Source: Deltaproteobacteria bacterium
Lineage (GTDB): Bacteria; Myxococcota_A; Polyangia; Haliangiales; Haliangiaceae
Direction of reading: 5' to 3'
Length of the DNA: 58,965 nucleotides
NCBI GenBank assembly: GCA_013813765.1
Contig: JACCRC010000403.1
Location: forward strand, 1 to 58,965
Position numbers and translations under genes: made by a program. Shown here piece by piece: positions 11,940-24,867 of this stretch. The notes under the pieces were generated by a model. The model was not told the DNA's origin. It worked only from the letters and a program-made list of their open reading frames with translations, and did no database searches. Numbering within the stretch: position 1 is the first letter of the stretch; each line of letters begins with the position of its first letter.

Positions 11940-12866
11940 TCAGCGAATCGTGTACTTGAGGGTTACCGGCTTGCCGCGGCGAGTGACTTCCATCTCGAGA
12001 GAGGTCGCCTCGCGGAGCTTCGTGTAGACCTCGAGCGCCTTGTCGGCGGTGGTCAGCTCGAAGCCGTTGATCGATTGAATCGTGTCGCCGTTCGTCAGGC
12101 CGAGCTTCGCGTACACGCTGCTCGGACGGATCGCGTAGAGCTTGAAGCCGTCGGGCTTGCCGTTCTTCACGGCCGGCACGACGCGCGCGCCCTTCGCGAC
12201 TGCCATCGGGTTCGCGAGCACCTGGTCGACGAGCTTCTTGTCGATCTCGTACGTCGAGTCGTCGATCTTCTTGATGCCGTTGTCGATCGAAGCCTGTAGA
12301 TCATCGCCCTCACCGGTGGGCGTCGGCGTCGGTTCGGCCGACGCGACCGGCGTTGGCGGCGGCGTGACGCCGACGAGGACGAGCCGCTCGATCCGCCCGC
12401 TGTTCTCGAAGTCGACGTACTTGTAGTGGATCTCCTTGACCTTGCCCGAGGCGCCGGGCAGCTGGTCGCCGACGCCGAACGCGCCCTGGCGCTGGCTCTC
12501 GGTGTTGATCACGGTCGCGTAGGAGTCCTTGTCCGTCGGTGCGACGTTTGTCGCGACCAGCACGAGCGGCAGGCTCGTGTTCGTGATCGACGACGGGTCC
12601 GTGTTCGTCGGCGTGGTGGCCACCGGCGGCGTGCAGTCGGAGCAGAACATGTTCCGCTTCTCCATCTGCGTGCCGTCCTTGTCGTGGCGCGGCTTCGCCG
12701 TCGTCGTCGTCGGCTGCGGGGCCGCGACGATCTTCGGGCCGTGCGCCGGATCGCCGAGGAACTTGGCCTCGAGGATGTGGCCCGTCGCCTTCGCGGCGAA
12801 CAGCGAGCACACCATCACCACGACGGCGCCGAGGACCCAGAAGTAGCGCTTCACGAAGTCTTGCAT
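11940..12866 (-). CDS. gspC: T2SS linker protein GspC with PDZ domain
   Basis: 308 residues: cytoplasmic MQDFVKRY, one TM helix at about 9-28, a homology region binding the secretin N0 domain (NMFCSDC to KEIHYKYVDF), a proline/threonine-rich linker (TPPPTPVASAEPTPTPT) and a C-terminal PDZ domain (residues ~215-305, with SVYAKLGLTNGDTIQSINGF). A cysteine pair (CSDC) after the TM segment is unusual. GspC connects inner platform to GspD and often contributes to substrate selection through the PDZ. It lies 13 bases upstream of gspD and 3 bases after the regulator gene. Confidence 0.9.
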   Translation of the reverse strand: MQDFVKRYFWVLGAVVVMVCSLFAAKATGHILEAKFLGDPAHGPKIVAAPQPTTTTAKPRHDKDGTQMEKRNMFCSDCTPPVATTPTNTDPSSITNTSLPLVLVATNVAPTDKDSYATVINTESQRQGAFGVGDQLPGASGKVKEIHYKYVDFENSGRIERLVLVGVTPPPTPVASAEPTPTPTGEGDDLQASIDNGIKKIDDSTYEIDKKLVDQVLANPMAVAKGARVVPAVKNGKPDGFKLYAIRPSSVYAKLGLTNGDTIQSINGFELTTADKALEVYTKLREATSLEMEVTRRGKPVTLKYTIR

Positions 12867-12869
12867 CGG

Positions 12870-14384
<1,515 letters not shown>

Positions 14385-14486
14385 ACCCCTCCCTCCACTA
14401 ACAAGCCGCAGGCCAGTCCTGTTTCTCGATAACTACGCGGAACAATTCGAGGGTTTTCGGCTCGGAACGAGTGGTTCGTGCCACGC

Positions 14487-14513
14487 TGTCAGGGCGTGCA
14501 AAGGGCCCTGACA
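14487..14513. repeat. Perfect 9-bp inverted repeat upstream of the regulator/T2SS operon
   Basis: TGTCAGGGC and its exact complement GCCCTGACA are separated by 9 bases. It lies in the 281-base divergent region, 103 bases upstream of the NtrC-type regulator start and 153 bases from the protease start. It could be an activator site (enhancer-like distance) or a transcribed hairpin; no T-run follows on either strand, which argues against a simple terminator. Confidence 0.6.
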
Positions 14514-14574
14514 ATCTGGCAAATCACCTGGAGACGGCAACTGATCTAGCCACCGGTGACGCATCCTGGTCGCA

Positions 14575-14594
14575 GTGGCTGCTCGAGTAGCCAC
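14575..14594. repeat. 20-bp near-perfect palindrome, candidate operator
   Basis: GTGGCTGCTC/GAGTAGCCAC: nine of ten symmetric positions pair, the tenth being a G/T. It lies 72-91 bases before the protease ATG and 190 bases before the regulator start. Continuous dyads of this length are typical of dimeric helix-turn-helix binding sites. A smaller palindrome CACCGGTG is at 14551-14558. Confidence 0.5.
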
Positions 14595-14665
14595 CGTTAA
14601 GTCCGCGTGACTCGCCAAATGTTTCGATTTCGAATGTGGCTCGGGGCGTGAACTCCGCTCGGCCC

Positions 14666-15676
14666 ATGAAATCTTGGCGTCAACTGGTCACGATCTCGTT
14701 GGTAGTTGGTTCCGGTGCCGTCGGCTGCCTCGCCGGTGACGGCGGGGTTTCGGAGGAGACCGAAGCGATGGAGCGCGCGGTCTGCGAGGCGATGACGGTC
14801 GAGCCCGTCGAGCTCGATGACTGCGGCGATCTCTCGAGCGATGGTGCGCTCGAGAAGTTCCTCGCGCGGAACGGCCAGAACGCGGGCCTCGAGCGCTGCG
14901 CCACCAAGCACCCCGACGTGCTCGAGCGCGAGCGCGTCGAGAGCGACATCGCAACGCACAAGAACGCGACCGGCATCGCGAACGCAACGCCCGGCGGCGC
15001 ACAGGTCAGCGGCGGAGTGATCGACGTCTACGTCCACGTCGTCAACAAGGGCACCTCGCGCGCGGATGGAAACATCCCGGACTCGATGGTGAGGAGCCAG
15101 ATCAACGTGCTCAACGGCGCGTTCGCCGGCACCGGCTGGTCGTTCAATCTGGTCGCGACGGATCGCACTACGAACGCCACGTGGTACGCCGCCGGTCACG
15201 GATCCACCGCGGAGAAAGAGATGAAGACCGCGCTGCGCCAGGGCACGGCGGACGACCTCAACGTCTACGTGGCCGGTATCGGTGACGGGCTGCTCGGCTG
15301 GGCGACGTTCCCGTCGGACTACGCGCGCAAGCCGGCGCTCGACGGCGTGGTCCTCCTGAACGAGTCGCTGCCCGGGGGCAGCGCGGTGCCGTACAACCTC
15401 GGCGACACGGGCACCCACGAGGTCGGCCACTGGATGGGCCTCTATCACACGTTCCAGGGCGGCTGTAACGGCAAGGGCGACTACGTCGACGACACCGCGC
15501 CCGAGGCCTCGCCGGCGTTCGATTGCCCGACCGGGCGCGACACGTGCAGCAAGCCGGGTCTGGACCCGATCACGAACTTCATGGACTACACCGACGACGC
15601 GTGCATGAACACGTTCAGCGCAGGCCAGGACGCGCGCATGGACAGCGCGTTCTCGGCGTACCGTTACCAGAAGTAA
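14666..15676 (+). CDS. Secreted pappalysin-type (M43) zinc metalloprotease
   Basis: 336 residues. I start at the ATG 14666 because MKSWRQLVTISLVVGSGAVG is a good export signal; a GTG ten codons earlier would bury it. Cys21 in AVGC may be a lipobox. The zinc site HEVGHWMGLYH (residues 251-261) and the Met-turn region NFMDYTDDACMNTF are the classic M43 signature, so the enzyme should be an active metzincin. Several cysteines (DDC, RCAT, GGCNG, DCPTG, DTC) suggest disulfides. It lies divergent to the T2SS operon and is a plausible substrate of that system; this link is inferred from position only. Confidence 0.92.
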   Translation: MKSWRQLVTISLVVGSGAVGCLAGDGGVSEETEAMERAVCEAMTVEPVELDDCGDLSSDGALEKFLARNGQNAGLERCATKHPDVLERERVESDIATHKNATGIANATPGGAQVSGGVIDVYVHVVNKGTSRADGNIPDSMVRSQINVLNGAFAGTGWSFNLVATDRTTNATWYAAGHGSTAEKEMKTALRQGTADDLNVYVAGIGDGLLGWATFPSDYARKPALDGVVLLNESLPGGSAVPYNLGDTGTHEVGHWMGLYHTFQGGCNGKGDYVDDTAPEASPAFDCPTGRDTCSKPGLDPITNFMDYTDDACMNTFSAGQDARMDSAFSAYRYQK

Positions 15677-15678
15677 CT

Positions 15679-18408
<2,730 letters not shown>

Positions 18409-18472
18409 GTCGTCCCCGCCGGGCATCCGCTCGGAGGATAGCCTGCCCGGCGAAGCTGTGGCCAAATGAGGG

Positions 18473-19630
18473 ATGCTTCGGGTGATCGTGCCAGCGGTGC
18501 TGTGCGCCGCGGTCCCCGTCGCGCGCGCCGACGAGCCGATCACGAACACCGACTACGCCATCGAGTTCTACGACGGCGTCGCGATCGGAAATACCCAGCA
18601 GGTGGGCATGGGTGGCGCGGGTGCCGCGCTGATCGTCGGCACCTCGGGTGGCCTTCTGAACCCGTCGGCACCGGCGGTGCGGCTCACGACCGACACCGAC
18701 ACCTGGAGCTGGGACTATCACCTCGACGTGCTGACCGGCACGTACTCCTCGGACTACGACAACAACGGCCAGCGCGAGCCGGGCGGTGCGTCGCTCGTCA
18801 CCCTCGGTCTCGGAGGTCGCTACCGCGACTGGGCCGCCGCAGTGACGTTCACCGGGCAGACGAGCCCCGTCGAGGTCGATACCTCGACGATGCCAGCGCT
18901 CGACGCCGAGGCGCTGCGCGTTCGGTTCATGGTCGGGCGCTACTTCGCCTCGAAGGACTTCGCGCTCGGGATCGGTGCGCAGACCGTCTCGTTCCAGATC
19001 ACGCCGCAGGGTCAGGAGAGCTTGTTTGAGGTGACCGGCGGCGGACTCATCGCGGGCGTGACGTGGCTGCCGAAGTACCGCAGCTTCCGCGCGGCCGCGG
19101 CATGGGAGAGCCCGATCCTCGGTGCGGATGTCTCGAGCACGTGCGATCCGATGAGCTGCGCCGGCTTCATCCTCCCCGAGCGCGTGGCGTCACCGTGGCG
19201 CGTGATCGCCGGCGGCGCGTTCCGGTTCGCGGAGACCGAGTGGAACCAGCTTGTCGGCGGCATCTTCCGCGACGAGCCGTCGCTGACGCTCGCGGCGGAC
19301 ATCGTCATCGCCGGCCCATCGCAGGACGCGTACGGCATCGAAGCGTTCGGCAAGCACATGCTGCAGCGCGCGGGCAGTCACACGGCGTTCTCGTTCCGCG
19401 CAGGCGCCGAGTACGAATGGCTTCCCGGCCGGCTGCGCTGGCGCGCCGGCGCGTACTGGGAGCCCGAGCGTTACGAAGGTGTGGGTGGCCGCGTGCACGT
19501 CACCTTCGGCGTCGAGCTTCGCGTGTTCGAGCTCCAGCTCTGGGGCCGGCGCCGCGGCCGGCTCTCGTTCACCGGCGATCTGGCGGCGCGCTACCGCAAC
19601 GTGGCCGTGTCCGTGGGCTTCTGGCACTGA
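18473..19630 (+). CDS. Predicted outer-membrane beta-barrel protein
   Basis: 385 residues with a Sec signal (MLRVIVPAVLCAAVPVARAD). The mature part begins with QQVGMGGAGAAL, reminiscent of the start of FadL/PorV-like barrels, and has alternating hydrophobic strands ending in a terminal aromatic strand (NVAVSVGFWH), as expected for BAM substrates. A cysteine pair (TCDPMSC) sits in a probable loop. Substrate unknown. First gene of a tight plus-strand operon with a cytochrome, a hydrolase and a Ser/Thr kinase; 19 bases to the next gene. Family could be FadL-like or UPF0164-like; I cannot decide. Confidence 0.75.
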   Translation: MLRVIVPAVLCAAVPVARADEPITNTDYAIEFYDGVAIGNTQQVGMGGAGAALIVGTSGGLLNPSAPAVRLTTDTDTWSWDYHLDVLTGTYSSDYDNNGQREPGGASLVTLGLGGRYRDWAAAVTFTGQTSPVEVDTSTMPALDAEALRVRFMVGRYFASKDFALGIGAQTVSFQITPQGQESLFEVTGGGLIAGVTWLPKYRSFRAAAAWESPILGADVSSTCDPMSCAGFILPERVASPWRVIAGGAFRFAETEWNQLVGGIFRDEPSLTLAADIVIAGPSQDAYGIEAFGKHMLQRAGSHTAFSFRAGAEYEWLPGRLRWRAGAYWEPERYEGVGGRVHVTFGVELRVFELQLWGRRRGRLSFTGDLAARYRNVAVSVGFWH

Positions 19631-19649
19631 GCCGGCGTATCGTCCCGCC

Positions 19650-20147
19650 ATGCTCAAGCATTTGCTCCTGGTCGCCGTCGTCGCCGCGTGTGGTAGCAAA
19701 GCCAAGCCCGCTCCGGTGAAGCCCGCCGAGCCGGCCCCCGCGCCCGTCGAGGCAGCGCCTGCCGAACCCGCGCCGCCGTCGAGCGAGGTGCTCGCTGCGG
19801 CCGCGCTCGCCGAGCAGTACGGCGTCGGCAAGGAGGTCTACGTCAAGGCGTGTGCCTCGTGCCACGGCGACAACGGCGAGGGCAACGCGAAGAACCCCGC
19901 GATCGTCGGCGGCGACGCGCTCCCCGAGAAGTCGAAGTTCAAGAAGACGAAGCTGCGGAAGAAGGTGACGTTCACGACCGCGAAGGACGTGTTCGACTTC
20001 ATCAAGGCGAAGATGCCGCTCGACAAGCCTGGCTCGCTCAGCGAGGACGAGTACCTCGCCGTGCTCGCGTGGGACCTGAACGAGAACAAGATCGCGATGG
20101 AGAAGAAGCTCACCGTCGACGACCTCGCCGCGATCAAGTTACGCTAG
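19650..20147 (+). CDS. Lipoprotein cytochrome c (mono-haem)
   Basis: 165 residues. Lipobox VAAC at Cys14, then an Ala/Pro/Lys/Glu linker to residue ~45. One haem site CASCH (68-72) in YVKACASCHGDNGEGN, and a candidate axial Met in IKAKMPLDKPGSL near the C-terminal helix, as in class I cytochromes c. Probably a membrane-tethered periplasmic electron carrier. Lies 5 bases before the hydrolase gene. Confidence 0.88.
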   Translation: MLKHLLLVAVVAACGSKAKPAPVKPAEPAPAPVEAAPAEPAPPSSEVLAAAALAEQYGVGKEVYVKACASCHGDNGEGNAKNPAIVGGDALPEKSKFKKTKLRKKVTFTTAKDVFDFIKAKMPLDKPGSLSEDEYLAVLAWDLNENKIAMEKKLTVDDLAAIKLR

Positions 20148-20152
20148 GGGCG

Positions 20153-21340
20153 GTGACCAAGAGGGTGCGCAGTCACGTCGACGACCTGCGCGGCGTGGGC
20201 CGCCTCGCGGTCGAGGCAACGCGCGGCGTGATGAGCCTCGTCGAGGCGATCCAGGTCGCGATCGCGAGCGGACCGGCGATCCTCGGCGCACCGCTCGAGA
20301 AGCCGGTGAAGCTCGCGACCGGGCTGGTGTACGGCTACATGAAGGGCGTCACCAAGATCGTGGGCGCGGGGGTAGACCTCGCGCTCGAGCAGCTCGGACC
20401 GCTGCTGGGATCGAGCGCGCCGGGCTACGAGCGCGAGCTGGTGCTCGCAGCGCTGAACGGTGTGCTCGGAGACTATCTCGAGGCGCAGAAGAACCCGCTC
20501 GCGATCCAGATGACGCTGCGGCGCGATGGTGCGCCGATGAGTCTCGTCGGCGCGACGCCGAAGATCCTCGTGCTCGTACACGGCTCGTGCGCGACCGACT
20601 TGATGTGGACCTGGAAGGGCCACGACCACGGCGCGGCGCTGGCGCGCGACCTCGGCTACACGCCGCTGTACCTCCAGTACAACAGCGGGCTCCACATCTC
20701 GACGAACGGGCGCAAGCTCGCCGCGCTGATCGAGGAGACCGCGGCCACGTGGCCGGTGCCGATCGAGGAGATCGTGCTCTTGGGTCACAGCATGGGCGGC
20801 CTGGTATCGCGCAGCGCGCTGCACGTGGCGAACGAGCTGGGGCATTCGTGGCGCAAGCAGCTGCGCTCGGTGATCTGCCTCGGTTCGCCGCATCACGGTG
20901 CGCCGCTCGAGCGCGGCGGCAACTGGATCGATCTGTTGCTCGGCATCAGCCGGTACAGCGCACCGCTGGGTCAGCTCGCGCGGATCCGCAGCGCGGGCAT
21001 CACCGATCTGCGGTTCGGCAACGTGATCGACGAACACTGGGAGGGCCGCGACCGGTTCGACTTCGCCCAAGATGACCGACGCCCTGCCCCGCTGCCGACC
21101 GACGCGCGCTGCCATGCGATCGCCGGAACGCTCTCGATCAGCGCGACGGATGCGCCGCAGTGGGACGGCATGGTGCCGGTGAACAGCGCGCTCGGCATTC
21201 ACGCGACCGAGCCGCTCACGCTCGCGTTTCCGGCGGAGCACCGGTGGACGGCGCTCGGCACGGGTCATCTCGATCTGCTGGGGTCGGCGGAGGTCTACGC
21301 GAAGCTGGTGTCATGGCTGCGCCCGGAGACCGCTTCCTGA
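20153..21340 (+). CDS. Alpha/beta-hydrolase, triacylglycerol-lipase/PGAP1-like
   Basis: 395 residues from a GTG at 20153, six bases after the cytochrome stop. An N-terminal ~130-residue helical region (possible membrane association, AIASGPAILGAP) precedes the hydrolase fold: ILVLVHGSCATD (oxyanion region), nucleophile elbow GHSMGG with Ser213, then VICLGSPHHGAP, and a C-terminal His in ALGTGHLDLLGS. The sequence around the elbow and SPHHG is typical of lipases that act on long-chain esters or lipid anchors. No signal peptide, so cytoplasmic or membrane-associated. Stop overlaps the kinase start as TGATG. Confidence 0.85.
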   Translation: MTKRVRSHVDDLRGVGRLAVEATRGVMSLVEAIQVAIASGPAILGAPLEKPVKLATGLVYGYMKGVTKIVGAGVDLALEQLGPLLGSSAPGYERELVLAALNGVLGDYLEAQKNPLAIQMTLRRDGAPMSLVGATPKILVLVHGSCATDLMWTWKGHDHGAALARDLGYTPLYLQYNSGLHISTNGRKLAALIEETAATWPVPIEEIVLLGHSMGGLVSRSALHVANELGHSWRKQLRSVICLGSPHHGAPLERGGNWIDLLLGISRYSAPLGQLARIRSAGITDLRFGNVIDEHWEGRDRFDFAQDDRRPAPLPTDARCHAIAGTLSISATDAPQWDGMVPVNSALGIHATEPLTLAFPAEHRWTALGTGHLDLLGSAEVYAKLVSWLRPETAS

Positions 21341-23406
21341 TGCTCGAGGCGGGCGCGCGCGTCGGTGACTACGAGATCGAGTCCGAGCTCGGCGAGGGCG
21401 GAATGGCCCGCGTGTATCGCGCGCGGCACGTGATGCTCGACACGCACCACGCCCTCAAGGTGCTCGATCCCGAGCTGCGACTCAACGCGCAGGCACGGCA
21501 GCGCTTCCTCGACGAGGCGAAGATCCAGGCGAAGCACCTCGATCATCCCGGCATCGTGAAGGTCACGAACATCATCGCGTCGGCCGACCACGCCGCTCTC
21601 GTGATGGAGCTCGTCGACGGGAAGAGCCTCGAGGACGAGGTCGGCAAGCTGGTCGACCGGCCCGCCGAGATCCGGCGGATCATGCTCGCCGTGCTCGAGG
21701 CGGTGGGCCACGCGCACGCCAAGGGCATCGTGCACCGCGATCTCAAGCCGGCGAACGTGCTGCTCGCTGGCCCGGGGCGCACGCCGAAGGTCAGCGACTT
21801 CGGGATCGCGAAGCTGACGGAGGTTGGTGCAGCGACGAAGAAGTCGACGCACGCGACCGCGCGGATGGGAACGCTGTCGTACATGAGCCCGGAGCAGGTG
21901 CGCGCGGCGAAGGACGTGACCGCGCGTTCGGACATCTTCTCGCTCGGCGCGCTGCTCTACGAGCTCGCGACGGGTCACCTGCCGTTCGAGGCAGAGAACG
22001 ACTTCGACGTGATGACGAAGATCGTCAACGGCAGCCACAGGCCGCCGGGCGAGCGGAATCCGAAGATCGATCCGCAGCTCGCCGAGGTGATCGAGCGCGC
22101 GCTCGCGCCGGATCCGGCGAAGCGGTTCGCGTCGTGCGCGGAGATGGCCGCGGCGCTCGGCGGGTCAACAGCAGCGGCAGCGCCGGTTCGTACCGAGGCG
22201 CCGCCACAGGCTCGGTCGCGCGCACCGCTGTGGGCGGCGCTCGCGCTCGGTGCGTGCGCAGCAACCGGCGCCGTCGTTTACCTGATGACGCGCACCGAGC
22301 TGCCGGCCAAGGGCACGGTCGCGGATGCGCCGGTGGTCGTCTCCAGTACGGTTCCGTCGAACGATGCCGCCATGGATGCGGCAGCGCCTGTGGTCGACGC
22401 GGCGATCGATGCGGCGGAACCTGCCCCGATCGACGCACCGCCGGCCCCGGATCCGGCGATCGCCCGGCGCGCCGCGTGGCTCGGGGGCGTCAAGGGCTTC
22501 GACATCACCTGGCCGATGTACGTGCTCGGCGTGCGGCTCACCAACGGCGAGACTGCGCCAAAGCTGTCGTTCCGGATCGCCGAGGAACAAGGCACGATGC
22601 AGTGCGGCCTCGAGCTCGGCGCCGACGGCAATCCCACCGCGCTCACGAGCTGCAAGGGCGTGTTCTACGACACCACCAACCTCGAGTTTCGAGGACGCCG
22701 GTGTTCTGGACAGCGCTCGGTCAGCGTCGAGCGTGTGGAGATCTCTGCGTGCACGAACCAGACGATGAAGAAGCAGGCGATCGTCCACTGCAAGTTCACC
22801 GTGCGCGTGCCCGAATGTTCGAAGCAGGACACCTGGGTGACCGGCCTGAACACGTTCGCACTGTGGCGAGCCGCGATCCCCGAGGACACGGCGCCGGCGG
22901 CTCCAGCCGTCGCGCCGGTCCCTGTACCGGCGCCTGCCGAGGATGCGGTCCCCGCGCGGCGCGCCGCGTGGTTGAAGGGCATGAGTGGCTTCGATCTCTC
23001 GTTTGCTATGTACACGCTGGGGGTCAGGATCTCGAGCGGCGAGCCCAGCCCACGGCTGTCGTTCCGCGTGCGCGACGACAAGGGAACGATGCAGTGCGGA
23101 CTCGAGCTCGGCGCCGACGGACATCCGACCGCACTCACCGGCTGCAAGGGCCAGTTCCACGACGTGGACAACGTGAAGAACCACGGCGCGTTCTGCTCGG
23201 GGACGCGTCCGCTGAGCATCGCAAACATCCCGATCTCTCGGTGTACGACCACGACGCTCAAGAAGCAGCGGATCATCCAGTGCCCGTTCTCGGCCCGTAC
23301 ACCCTCCTGCGACTTCGACAGTAAGACCTGGGGAAGCGAGACCATCCGCTTCGCGCTGTGGCGACCCGCGGTCCCCGAGGACGCTAGCGCGTCCGCTCCG
23401 AAGTGA
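21340..23406 (+). CDS. Transmembrane Ser/Thr protein kinase with duplicated cysteine-rich sensor domain
   Basis: 688 residues from ATG 21340 (TGATG with the hydrolase; ATG 21313 is an alternative adding nine residues). Kinase domain ~10-275: GEGGMARVY, Lys40, HRDLKPAN with Asp134, DFG 153-155, SPEQ; all catalytic residues intact. TM helix ~297-315. Beyond it, an Ala/Asp/Pro-rich linker and two copies of a ~140-residue domain (376-515 and 539-680). Each copy has six cysteines with identical spacing, which suggests three disulfides in an extracytoplasmic module. I do not recognise this domain. The kinase presumably senses an envelope signal linked to the barrel, cytochrome and hydrolase encoded upstream. 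Confidence 0.93.
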   Translation: MLEAGARVGDYEIESELGEGGMARVYRARHVMLDTHHALKVLDPELRLNAQARQRFLDEAKIQAKHLDHPGIVKVTNIIASADHAALVMELVDGKSLEDEVGKLVDRPAEIRRIMLAVLEAVGHAHAKGIVHRDLKPANVLLAGPGRTPKVSDFGIAKLTEVGAATKKSTHATARMGTLSYMSPEQVRAAKDVTARSDIFSLGALLYELATGHLPFEAENDFDVMTKIVNGSHRPPGERNPKIDPQLAEVIERALAPDPAKRFASCAEMAAALGGSTAAAAPVRTEAPPQARSRAPLWAALALGACAATGAVVYLMTRTELPAKGTVADAPVVVSSTVPSNDAAMDAAAPVVDAAIDAAEPAPIDAPPAPDPAIARRAAWLGGVKGFDITWPMYVLGVRLTNGETAPKLSFRIAEEQGTMQCGLELGADGNPTALTSCKGVFYDTTNLEFRGRRCSGQRSVSVERVEISACTNQTMKKQAIVHCKFTVRVPECSKQDTWVTGLNTFALWRAAIPEDTAPAAPAVAPVPVPAPAEDAVPARRAAWLKGMSGFDLSFAMYTLGVRISSGEPSPRLSFRVRDDKGTMQCGLELGADGHPTALTGCKGQFHDVDNVKNHGAFCSGTRPLSIANIPISRCTTTTLKKQRIIQCPFSARTPSCDFDSKTWGSETIRFALWRPAVPEDASASAPK
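22465..23379 (+). repeat. Tandem duplication inside the kinase gene (two six-Cys domains)
   Basis: Protein-level duplication. Copy 1 is 22465-22884 (residues 376-515) and copy 2 is 22954-23379 (539-680), separated by a Pro/Ala/Val linker. Shared blocks include RRAAWL at the start, GTMQCGLELGADG in the middle and FALWR near the end. Cysteine intervals are 16-17-16-13-9 residues in both copies. Confidence 0.9.
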
Positions 23407-23415
23407 GCTGGTCGG

Positions 23416-24801
23416 TTACAGCGTCACCAGCTCGGTGTGGAACGCCTCGCCGCCACCGTTCGTATACGTCACGGTGATCGCGCGGGTCGCCGGATCGAAC
23501 ATCAGCTTCGTGAAGTTGTTCGTGCCCGTCCGGTACTGGAACTGCGGGCCGTTGAGCGTGGTCCACAGCGGATTCGCCGTCTGCCCACCCGGCCCCACCA
23601 GGATCTCGCGCTGCATGGCTCCGGCACCGCTCGAGCTGACCTTGCTGATGAACGCGAGGTGAAAGTCGCCGGCGACCCAGGCCACGCCCTTGATCTGCTG
23701 GCTGTCGATGAAGCTCAGGATCCGGGTGCGCTGTGCGGCGTAGCCTTCCCAGCGATCCGCTGGAGCCACGTCCCACACCGTCGGCATGTTCGTGATCGGC
23801 ACGGAGTTCATGATCACCTTGAACACGCAGGGCGATGCGGCGAGCCCCGCCTCGAGCCACGCGAGCTGCGCGCTCGACAAGTACTCCGCGTTCGCGGTCG
23901 TGCGCGTCGAAGGCTTGCGCTCGCTGCGGGTGTCGAGCACGAACACCTCGAGCGTCCTGCCCCACCGCGCGGAGCGCCAGAATCGGTTGGGGTGCGCGGT
24001 GTCGCGAAGGTAAGGCGAGTGCTCGAAGAAGCAGGCGAACGCGGCCTCGAGCTGCGCCGGCGGGATGTTTTCGGGGTTCACGTTGTTCGCGAGCTCGTGG
24101 TCGTCCCAGGTGATGTAGTGCCCGGTGCTCGCGCGCAGCGCGATGTGCGCATCGCGCCCGTAGTGATCCTGATAGTCCTTGCGGTAGCCGGCGAGGTCCG
24201 TGGACTCGCAGTACGCGTTGTCGCCGAGGAAGAGGAACGCATCGAGGTTGTCTTCCTCGGCCGCGCGCCAGATCGGATCGGTCGACCTCCCCTTGTCGGT
24301 GCACGAGAGCGCGCCAAACGTCAGCGTCTCGAGAGCGTCATCGGCGATCGGCGCGCGGAACTTGCCGATGATGCTGCGGCCGGAGCGCGTCTCCCCGACC
24401 AGCTCGAAGAATGCGTAGCGATAGCGCGCGCCCGGGCGCAGGCCGGTGATCGGGACGTGCGTGAAGCCCTCCGCGGCAGGCGTTGCGGTGAACGGTCCGA
24501 GCTCCTCGAGGTACGTGTCGCCCTCGACGCGCCAGGCGAACGCCGCGAGCGGAGCGGTCCCGGCGTGGCGCGTCCACACGACCACGCGGTCGCCGTGTAG
24601 ATCGCCGGCGGAGATACCGAGGGGGAAACGATCGACGACCGGCGTGCTCTCCGGTGGCGCGATCGGCCGCGGCTCGCCGGCATCGACCTCGGGCCCGTCG
24701 TCGCCGCCCGCGGGCGCACCGTTGGACCCACAGGCACCGAGCACGAGCCCGGCCGAGCCGACGGCCACACCGCGCAACAGGTCTCGACGCGTGATCCCCA
24801 C
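23416..24801 (-). CDS. phoD: PhoD-type alkaline phosphatase/phosphodiesterase (Tat-exported)
   Basis: 461 residues. Twin-arginine leader (TRRDLLRG) followed by a lipobox-like VLGAC, so probably a Tat-exported lipoprotein. An N-terminal fibronectin-like domain (FPLGISAGDLHGDRVVVWTR) precedes the metallophosphatase core: FGALSCTD, FLFLGDNAYCES, TWDDHELANN and VAWVAGDFHLAF supply the Asp/Asn/His metal ligands of the PhoD family. Acts on phosphate mono- or diesters outside the cytoplasm. Convergent with the kinase gene with 9 bases between stops. In the family, expression is often Pho-controlled; no Pho box was identified. Confidence 0.9.
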   Translation of the reverse strand: MGITRRDLLRGVAVGSAGLVLGACGSNGAPAGGDDGPEVDAGEPRPIAPPESTPVVDRFPLGISAGDLHGDRVVVWTRHAGTAPLAAFAWRVEGDTYLEELGPFTATPAAEGFTHVPITGLRPGARYRYAFFELVGETRSGRSIIGKFRAPIADDALETLTFGALSCTDKGRSTDPIWRAAEEDNLDAFLFLGDNAYCESTDLAGYRKDYQDHYGRDAHIALRASTGHYITWDDHELANNVNPENIPPAQLEAAFACFFEHSPYLRDTAHPNRFWRSARWGRTLEVFVLDTRSERKPSTRTTANAEYLSSAQLAWLEAGLAASPCVFKVIMNSVPITNMPTVWDVAPADRWEGYAAQRTRILSFIDSQQIKGVAWVAGDFHLAFISKVSSSGAGAMQREILVGPGGQTANPLWTTLNGPQFQYRTGTNNFTKLMFDPATRAITVTYTNGGGEAFHTELVTL

Positions 24802-24827
24802 GCGCCGGTCTTACTTCAACTCGCCGC

Positions 24828-24840
24828 CTGCCGGGGGCAG
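24828..24840 (-). terminator. Small GC hairpin between the cyclophilin and PhoD genes
   Basis: CTGCC-GGG-GGCAG forms a 5-bp stem with a 3-base loop, flanked by a weaker CAACT/AGTTG pair (24817-24821 with 24842-24846). It lies 28 bases beyond the stop of the cyclophilin gene on the minus strand. No clear T-tract follows, so it may be an attenuating hairpin rather than a full terminator. Confidence 0.3.
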
Positions 24841-24867
24841 AAGTTGCCTGTCACCGAGATGTAGCAG

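Noticed and set aside
14487-14594. The dyads upstream of the T2SS operon as CRISPR or transposon ends
   Set aside because: They are different from each other, not repeated in an array, and no transposase or target duplication is present.
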